Of a stretch of 64,000 bases of DNA, positions 59,031 through 64,000 are shown one piece after another. Each line of letters opens with the position of its first letter. Position 1 is the first letter of the stretch. Made by a program: the position numbers and the translations under genes. The notes below the pieces were generated by a model that was not told the origin of the DNA, did no database searches, and saw nothing but the letters and a program-made list of their open reading frames with translations. The DNA is from Desulfotignum sp. (GTDB lineage: Bacteria; Desulfobacterota; Desulfobacteria; Desulfobacterales; Desulfobacteraceae), in the NCBI GenBank assembly GCA_011390635.1, contig JAABSA010000003.1, positions 62,001 to 126,000 of the forward strand. Direction: 5' to 3'.

Positions 59031-60893
59031 TTACGAAACGGTCTGCACTGCATTCTTGGGACAGATGTTCAGGCATACCCCGCAACCGGAACACAGCACC
59101 GGATTGATTTCCGTTTTTTTCTTATCCGGATTTCTCACCATGGCCGGGCATTCAAAACGAAGATGGCACAGCCCGCAGTCATCGCATTCATCTGTGATTT
59201 CCACTTCAAAAATTTGCGGCAGGGCCTGGTCCCGCAGTCCAATGACACACGGGTGTCGGGAGATGATCACGGCAATGCCCCCTTCCGGTGACAGGGCCCA
59301 CTCATGGGCTTTTTTGATTTCAGCGATGGTATGGTCCACATCATAGGGGTCCACCACCTGAAGATAATCGACCCCGCAGCCTTTGACAATGGTTTCCAGG
59401 GCAATGGCATTGCCTTTTCTGCCATCCACCCGGGCTCCCTGGGTAATGGCCGGCTGCATGCCGGTCATGGCCGTGATGCCGTTGTCCAGTATCACCAGGA
59501 CAAATCGTGCGTCATTGTACACTGCATTGATCAAGCCGGTGGTGCCGGAATGAAAAAAGGTGGAATCCCCCATGGTGGCAATGATGGGTTTTGCTTTTCC
59601 ATCCTGCTGAAATGCGTGCCAGAAACCCGAGGCCATGGTAATGCCGGCGCCCATGTCCAGAACCGTATCCACGCCCCCCAGGTTGGATCCCAGGGTATAA
59701 CACCCGATGTCAGATGGATAGATCGCTTTGGGAACCGCCTTGCGGATGGCGTAAAAAGAGGCCCGGTGTGGGCAGCCCGGACACAGGGTGGGCTTGCGGA
59801 TGGGCAGGTCCAGAGAAGCGGTCAGTGCAAAGGCTTGTGTAGCAGTATCAGTGGTGGACAACGGTGGGAGACCGCTTTCGGACAGAGCCTGGTTCACCAA
59901 GGCCAAAATTTTTTCCGGCACCAGTTCCCCTTCCATGGGCACATGGCCGGTGAGCCGTCCCCAGGTTTTGTGCCGGTCCCGCAGCATATATTCAATCACC
60001 GTATCGGTCTCTTCAATGACCAGAACCCGGTCGCAGGCATCCATGAATTGATTGGCCAGGTTTTCCGGAAACGGATATGGCGCTCCCAGCTTGAGCATGG
60101 GAATATCATCTCTGTTGAATTCTGCAAACAGATCTTCCACCACGGCCGACGGTACGCCGCCCACCACAATGCCCAGAGCAAATGTTTGTTCCGGCTGGAT
60201 GGTGTGCCGGTTGTAGGGTACCAGCGTGTTGAATTTTTCAGCGATTTTTACATGTTTTTCATTGAGGGCCTTGTGCTGGAGAAAACGAAATTTCGGGGTG
60301 GATGCCCATCGGGTGGGCTCTCTTGTAAAGACAGCCGGGGTCAGGTTGCTTTTCAATTCTTCATAGGAAATATTTTGCCTTGCGTGGCAGATGCGGATGG
60401 CCGGCCGCACCAGCACCGGTACCTGAAATTCTTCTGAAATATCAAATGCGGCTTTGATCATGGCCCGGGCTTCCTGGGGACTGGCCGGGTCCAGCACCGG
60501 CACCTTGGCAATCCGGGCCATGAACCGGGAATCCTGCTCCGTCTGGGAAGAATGGGGGCCGGGATCATCACAGGAAATCACCACAAACCCCCCGATATTG
60601 CCTATATAGGCCGCAGACATGAAAGAATCAGCCGCCACATTCAACCCCACCATTTTCATGCAGCAGGCGGCCCGTTTTCCGGAAATGGCAGCAGCAAACG
60701 CATTGTCAAAGGCCACTTTTTCATTAACGGACCATTCAATAACGGTATTGAGATCTGCCGCCTTTGAAAACCGCACCGTCTCGGGCAGGATTTCCGAACT
60801 CGGGGTACCCGGGTAGGAGGTCAGCACCTGGCAGCCTGCCTCTAAAAGTCCCAGGGCCATGGCACCGTTTCCCAGTAAAAACGCTTGTTTCAT
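59031..60893 (-). CDS. iorA: Indolepyruvate:ferredoxin oxidoreductase alpha subunit
   Basis: A 620-residue subunit with thiamine diphosphate and iron-sulfur clusters. GNGAMALGLLEAGCQVLTSYPGTPSSEI begins the pyrimidine-binding domain. CPGCPHRASFYAIRK and the ThDP motif IATMGDSTFFHSGTTGLINAVYN (GDS...N) lie in the second half. The C-terminal ferredoxin-like domain has CDDCGLC and CSGCGVCLNIC. It catalyses oxidative decarboxylation of arylpyruvates with CoA and ferredoxin. It is the first gene after a promoter with a GntR-type operator (60917-60946). Length matches IorA. Confidence 0.95.
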   Translation of the reverse strand: MKQAFLLGNGAMALGLLEAGCQVLTSYPGTPSSEILPETVRFSKAADLNTVIEWSVNEKVAFDNAFAAAISGKRAACCMKMVGLNVAADSFMSAAYIGNIGGFVVISCDDPGPHSSQTEQDSRFMARIAKVPVLDPASPQEARAMIKAAFDISEEFQVPVLVRPAIRICHARQNISYEELKSNLTPAVFTREPTRWASTPKFRFLQHKALNEKHVKIAEKFNTLVPYNRHTIQPEQTFALGIVVGGVPSAVVEDLFAEFNRDDIPMLKLGAPYPFPENLANQFMDACDRVLVIEETDTVIEYMLRDRHKTWGRLTGHVPMEGELVPEKILALVNQALSESGLPPLSTTDTATQAFALTASLDLPIRKPTLCPGCPHRASFYAIRKAVPKAIYPSDIGCYTLGSNLGGVDTVLDMGAGITMASGFWHAFQQDGKAKPIIATMGDSTFFHSGTTGLINAVYNDARFVLVILDNGITAMTGMQPAITQGARVDGRKGNAIALETIVKGCGVDYLQVVDPYDVDHTIAEIKKAHEWALSPEGGIAVIISRHPCVIGLRDQALPQIFEVEITDECDDCGLCHLRFECPAMVRNPDKKKTEINPVLCSGCGVCLNICPKNAVQTVS

Positions 60894-60916
60894 AAGAATC
60901 CTCGTGATTTATTTGA

Positions 60917-60946
60917 TGTATACAGTATACAATTTTACCCTGTCAA
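60917..60946 (-). promoter_or_regulatory. Promoter with GntR-type operator upstream of iorA
   Basis: On the minus strand TTGACA (60946-60941), an 18-base spacer and TATACA (60922-60917) form the promoter. The palindrome TGTATACAGTATACA (60917-60931) covers the -10 box and part of the spacer. The same arrangement occurs at 63876-63905. The adjacent GntR protein is the likely repressor. Confidence 0.7.
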
Positions 60947-60963
60947 GCACAAATATGAATTTT

Positions 60964-62109
60964 CTACCGCCCCACAATGGTGCGGCCGATGATCATTTTT
61001 TCGATCTCCTTGGCCCCTTCATAGATCTCCAGCACCTTGGCGGCCCGGTAAAAGCGCTCAATATCATAATCATCAAAATACCCGTATCCGCCGTGGAGCT
61101 GCAATGCCTCATCCACCACTTCCACGGCAATGCGAGATGCATACAGCTTTGCCATGGCAGTGACATGGGTGTCCGGCGTACCGTTGTCCAACAGCCAGGC
61201 TGCCTTGTACATGATGTTTCTGGCCAGTTCGATCTTCACCGCCATGTCCGCGATCTTGAACTGCACCCCCTGAAAACTGCCGATGGGTCTGCCAAACTGT
61301 TTTCTGCCCTTTACGTGCTTCACCGCCATATCCAGTGCCCCCTGGGCGAGCCCCACCCCATGGGCGGAAACATAGGCCCGGCTGCGGTCAAAGAATGCCA
61401 TAAGCTGATGAAACCCGTTGCCGGGCGTGCCGATAAGGTTATCTTCAGGCACCCGGACATTGTTCAGATACACCGCAGCCGTGTCGGAACACCGCAGCCC
61501 CATTTTGCCGTGCATGGGCTCGGCTTTGTAGCCGTTGCGGTCTGTTTCTACGGCAATGATGCTGTGGCGTTTGGACCGGGACGGGTTGTCCGGATCCGTC
61601 AGGCAGAAAATGAGCAGAAAGGATCCTTTGGTGCCGTTTCCGATCATCACCTTGGAGCCGTTGAGCACCCATTCATTGCCGTCTTTCACTGCAGTGGTGG
61701 CTGCCGCAAGGGTATCGGACCCGGCATCCGGTTCGGTAATGGCAAATCCCATGACCCCGTCTCCGTTGAATATGGGGTCTAAAAACCGTCTGCCCTGTTC
61801 ATCGGTGCCGAAAAGCAGAAACTCTTCCGCACCGAATGTCAAAGAGCACAACTGCTGGCTGATGCCGGGATCCACCTTCCACAGTTCTTCGAGCACAATG
61901 GCCTGTTCCAGATACCCCAGTCCGGGACCCCCGAATTTTTCCGGGACAAACAGCCCGATAAGACCCAGTTCCTTTGCTTTTTTCACAATTTTGTCCGGAT
62001 AGGTTTCTGTCAGGTCAAGTTCACGGCCCACAGGGGCCAGTTCTCCTCTGGCAAATTCCCTGGCTGCTTTTTGAATTGATTTCTGCTCTTTTGACAATAA
62101 AAAATCCAC
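60964..62109 (-). CDS. Acyl-CoA dehydrogenase
   Basis: A 381-residue flavoprotein of the acyl-CoA dehydrogenase family. MGFAITEPDAGSDTLAAATTAVKDGNEWVLNGSK carries the FAD and substrate contacts, and GLAQGALDMAVKHVKGRKQFGRPIGSFQGVQFKIADMA and LYASRIAVEVVDEALQLHGGYGYFDDYDIERFYRAAKVLEIYEGAKEIEK are signature segments. The catalytic Glu is in IYEGAKE. It could oxidise (and perhaps decarboxylate) a benzylmalonyl-CoA-type intermediate to a cinnamoyl-CoA type, as proposed in the indoleacetate pathway; this is inference. The start is GTG 62109 with AAGGAGGGG just upstream. Confidence 0.92.
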   Translation of the reverse strand: MDFLLSKEQKSIQKAAREFARGELAPVGRELDLTETYPDKIVKKAKELGLIGLFVPEKFGGPGLGYLEQAIVLEELWKVDPGISQQLCSLTFGAEEFLLFGTDEQGRRFLDPIFNGDGVMGFAITEPDAGSDTLAAATTAVKDGNEWVLNGSKVMIGNGTKGSFLLIFCLTDPDNPSRSKRHSIIAVETDRNGYKAEPMHGKMGLRCSDTAAVYLNNVRVPEDNLIGTPGNGFHQLMAFFDRSRAYVSAHGVGLAQGALDMAVKHVKGRKQFGRPIGSFQGVQFKIADMAVKIELARNIMYKAAWLLDNGTPDTHVTAMAKLYASRIAVEVVDEALQLHGGYGYFDDYDIERFYRAAKVLEIYEGAKEIEKMIIGRTIVGR

Positions 62110-62217
62110 TGATCCCCTCCTTGTCCATACCGTTTTTCATATGATTGTCTGTATCGTATCGCTGAACTCCCATATCCTGCAGGACCTGCATCATTCCATC
62201 CATAGCGCCCATGGCCG

Positions 62218-63777
62218 TTACAAGGGGATATTTCCATGCCGCCTGAAAGGTAAGGGACGTTTTTTATTTTTCAGCATGGCCAGACCCCTGATGATCTGAT
62301 CCCGGGTGTCAGAGGGTTCAATAATTTTGTCCACCAGCATATTGGAGGCTGCATGAAATGGATTGGAATATCGATAATCATATTCCTGAATCTTTTGGTC
62401 CTTGAAACTTTTTGGATCATCGGCTTCCTGGATCTCTTTGCGATAGATGATATTAATGGCTGCAGTGGTATCCAGCACCACCAGCTGTGCCACGGGCCAG
62501 GCCATCATCAGGTCCACCCCCATGCCGGCACAGCACATGGCCATGACCGCACCGCCGTATTCTTTTCGCAGGGCCAGGGTGATCTTTGGCACGGTGGCTT
62601 CAGCATAGGCATACAGCATTTTGGCCCCGTGCCGGATAATGCCGGCATATTCCTGGCCAATCCCGGGAAAATATCCCGGCACATCCACCAGATTGATCAA
62701 GGGAATATTGAAGCAATCACAGAACCTTATGAACCGGGCTGCCTTGTCTGCGGACTGGTAATCCAGGCACCCGGCCATGACCTGCGGCTGGTTGGCCACA
62801 ATGCCCACAGAGCTGCCGTCCATGCGGGCAAATCCGGTGATGATGTTCTGTGCAAATTCCGGTAACACTTCTAAAAATGCATGGTTGTCCACAATTTCTT
62901 CAATCACCTTGTGCATGTCATAGGCTTTTTTAAAATCTGCAGGCACAATATCGGTAAGTACATTGTTTTTACGCAACGGGTCATCATCACAGGGAAAATC
63001 GGGCGGCCTCTGTTCATGGTTGGCCGGCAGAAAGCTCAACAGATACCGGATGAGGCTGATACTTTGTTCCTCCGTCCGGGTGACAAAATGGGCCTGGCCT
63101 GTAATTTTGCTGTGAACTCCCGTTCCCCCCAATTCTTCAAGGGTGACGGTTTCCCCTGTCACATCATGGATCACCTTGGGACCGGTGATCACCATCTGGC
63201 TCTGCTTTTCAATCATGACGATAAAATCGGTCAGGGCCGGGGAATACACCGACACCCCGGCACACGGCCCCATGATGCAGGAGATCTGGGGAATCACCCC
63301 GGATGCGGCCGTGTTTCTGAAAAACATGCCTGCCACCCCTTTGGAGGCAAAAAAACCTTCGTGGAGCCTCCCGCCGCCGGAATCAAAAAGCCCCACCACC
63401 GGGGCTTTGACTTTCAATGCCTCATCCATGATCCGGCAGATTTTCTGGCCGTGGATGGTGCCCACAGATCCCCCCAGAACCGTTACGTCCTGGGCATAGG
63501 CAAACACCAGGCGGCTGTCGATATTGCCATATCCAATGACCACACCGTCTCCGGGAACCTTTCGTTTTTCCATACCGAATTCCATGCACTGGCTTTCGGC
63601 CAGATCATGTAATTCAACAAAACTGCCGGCATCGAACAACATATCCAGGCGCTCTCTGGCGGTAAGTTTTCCGGCAGCATGATGACGGGCCACAGCTTTT
63701 TCCCCGCCGCCCATCAATGCTTTTTGCTGAAGGTTTTTCAGCCTTTCCCGTTCTTTTTCATGTGTTTTTGCAGTCAT
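62218..63777 (-). CDS. Acyl-CoA carboxylase/decarboxylase carboxyltransferase subunit
   Basis: A 519-residue carboxyltransferase like the beta subunit of propionyl-CoA carboxylase or methylmalonyl-CoA decarboxylase. RHHAAGKLTARERLDMLFDAGSFVE opens it, VVGLFDSGGGRLHEG and GPCAGVSVYSPALTDF form the acyl-CoA oxyanion hole, and LVDVPGYFPGIGQEYAGIIRHGAKMLYAYAEATVPKIT and LRKEYGGAVMAMC follow. No biotin carboxylase or biotin carrier gene lies within the window. It may use partners encoded elsewhere, or act as a decarboxylase. ATG 63777 has AAGGA upstream; the frame continues to 63837. Confidence 0.9.
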   Translation of the reverse strand: MTAKTHEKERERLKNLQQKALMGGGEKAVARHHAAGKLTARERLDMLFDAGSFVELHDLAESQCMEFGMEKRKVPGDGVVIGYGNIDSRLVFAYAQDVTVLGGSVGTIHGQKICRIMDEALKVKAPVVGLFDSGGGRLHEGFFASKGVAGMFFRNTAASGVIPQISCIMGPCAGVSVYSPALTDFIVMIEKQSQMVITGPKVIHDVTGETVTLEELGGTGVHSKITGQAHFVTRTEEQSISLIRYLLSFLPANHEQRPPDFPCDDDPLRKNNVLTDIVPADFKKAYDMHKVIEEIVDNHAFLEVLPEFAQNIITGFARMDGSSVGIVANQPQVMAGCLDYQSADKAARFIRFCDCFNIPLINLVDVPGYFPGIGQEYAGIIRHGAKMLYAYAEATVPKITLALRKEYGGAVMAMCCAGMGVDLMMAWPVAQLVVLDTTAAINIIYRKEIQEADDPKSFKDQKIQEYDYRYSNPFHAASNMLVDKIIEPSDTRDQIIRGLAMLKNKKRPLPFRRHGNIPL

Positions 63778-63875
63778 GACATATCCTTGAAAGATGAAAT
63801 TCGGGCAACCTGCTGCTGCAACAAGGCCATAAAACAATTCGCTTTACCAATGTTTCATGACAGGCGGCATGATAT

Positions 63876-63905
63876 TGTGTACTGTATACAATTATCCGGT
63901 GTCAA
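63876..63905 (-). promoter_or_regulatory. Promoter with GntR-type operator upstream of the carboxyltransferase gene
   Basis: Minus-strand TTGACA (63905-63900), an 18-base spacer and TACACA (63881-63876). The near-palindrome TGTGTACTGTATACA (63876-63890) lies at the same position relative to the -35 box as in the iorA promoter, differing by one position in one half-site. The rest of 63778-64000 shows no gene. Confidence 0.68.
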
Positions 63906-64000
63906 GCATATAATGAAAAAACTGCACTATCTGCCATAATGGATGGTGTATTGGAAGGATCTATGTACTGCCCTGAACATCAGTGAGTTTTGTCTGTTTT

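Overview
The window looks like chromosome from a sulfate-reducing, completely oxidising Desulfobacterota bacterium, probably Desulfobacteraceae. The grounds are the many anaerobic aromatic and heterocycle catabolism enzymes, the tungsten and molybdenum enzymes, the two TRAP transporters, the oxygen-sensitive ferredoxin oxidoreductases and a Gram-negative lipid A/KDO gene pair. This assignment is inferred from gene content; I saw no rRNA, tRNA or other taxonomic marker.

Layout. (1) 1-12.4 kb is mostly housekeeping: a truncated unknown gene, a hybrid sensor kinase, then a minus-strand block comF, icd, rlmB, gmk, remA-like, yicC, DUF4416, a Trm112-like mini-gene and msbA. waaA runs divergently and a patatin-like hydrolase follows. 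(2) 12.4-14.3 kb holds a PLP gamma-family lyase flanked by two unusual palindromes. (3) 14.3-24.4 kb is one plus-strand catabolic unit: an IclR regulator, a PanB-like aldolase, an unknown TIM-barrel-like protein, an aminotransferase, an ectoine-hydrolase (DoeA)-like M24 protein, an M20 amidohydrolase, a complete TRAP transporter and an Asp/Glu racemase-like protein. (4) 24.5-26.2 kb is an accessory patch with a DUF4143 ATPase and two hairpin elements. (5) 26.2-31.3 kb is a tungsten aldehyde:ferredoxin oxidoreductase group (AOR, two polyferredoxins, FAD reductase, MoaD-like protein, zinc ribbon). (6) 31.3-36.6 kb carries a class III aminotransferase, a saccharopine-dehydrogenase-like protein, a thiolase and a molybdenum-hydroxylase accessory protein. 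(7) 37.0-63.8 kb is a minus-strand aromatic/heterocycle block: an HcrABC-like molybdenum reductase, a second TRAP transporter, a second three-subunit molybdenum hydroxylase, a PaaK-like CoA ligase, hydantoinase A/B, a two-subunit B12 acyl-CoA mutase with its MeaB chaperone, a GntR regulator, a class III CoA-transferase, indolepyruvate:ferredoxin oxidoreductase, an acyl-CoA dehydrogenase and an acyl-CoA carboxyltransferase.

How the genes work together. The set Mo-hydroxylase + hydantoinase A/B + CoA-transferase/ligase + B12 mutase + acyl-CoA dehydrogenase matches, step for step, the pathway proposed for anaerobic indoleacetate degradation in Aromatoleum aromaticum: oxindole formation, ATP-dependent lactam opening, CoA activation, succinyl-to-malonyl rearrangement, then oxidation and decarboxylation. 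IorAB and the AOR group would feed it from tryptophan via indolepyruvate or indoleacetaldehyde. This is inference from gene content. Two promoters in the block carry the same GntR-type operator, which ties the two ends together.

The least explained signal is non-coding: four ~75-bp hairpins with a conserved loop and compensating stem changes, and three ~190-bp elements with a near-invariant core and variable but self-complementary outer stems. At three loci the two kinds lie together in the same order and orientation. A separate 48-bp perfect palindrome flanked by an 8-bp direct repeat lies at 12.5 kb.
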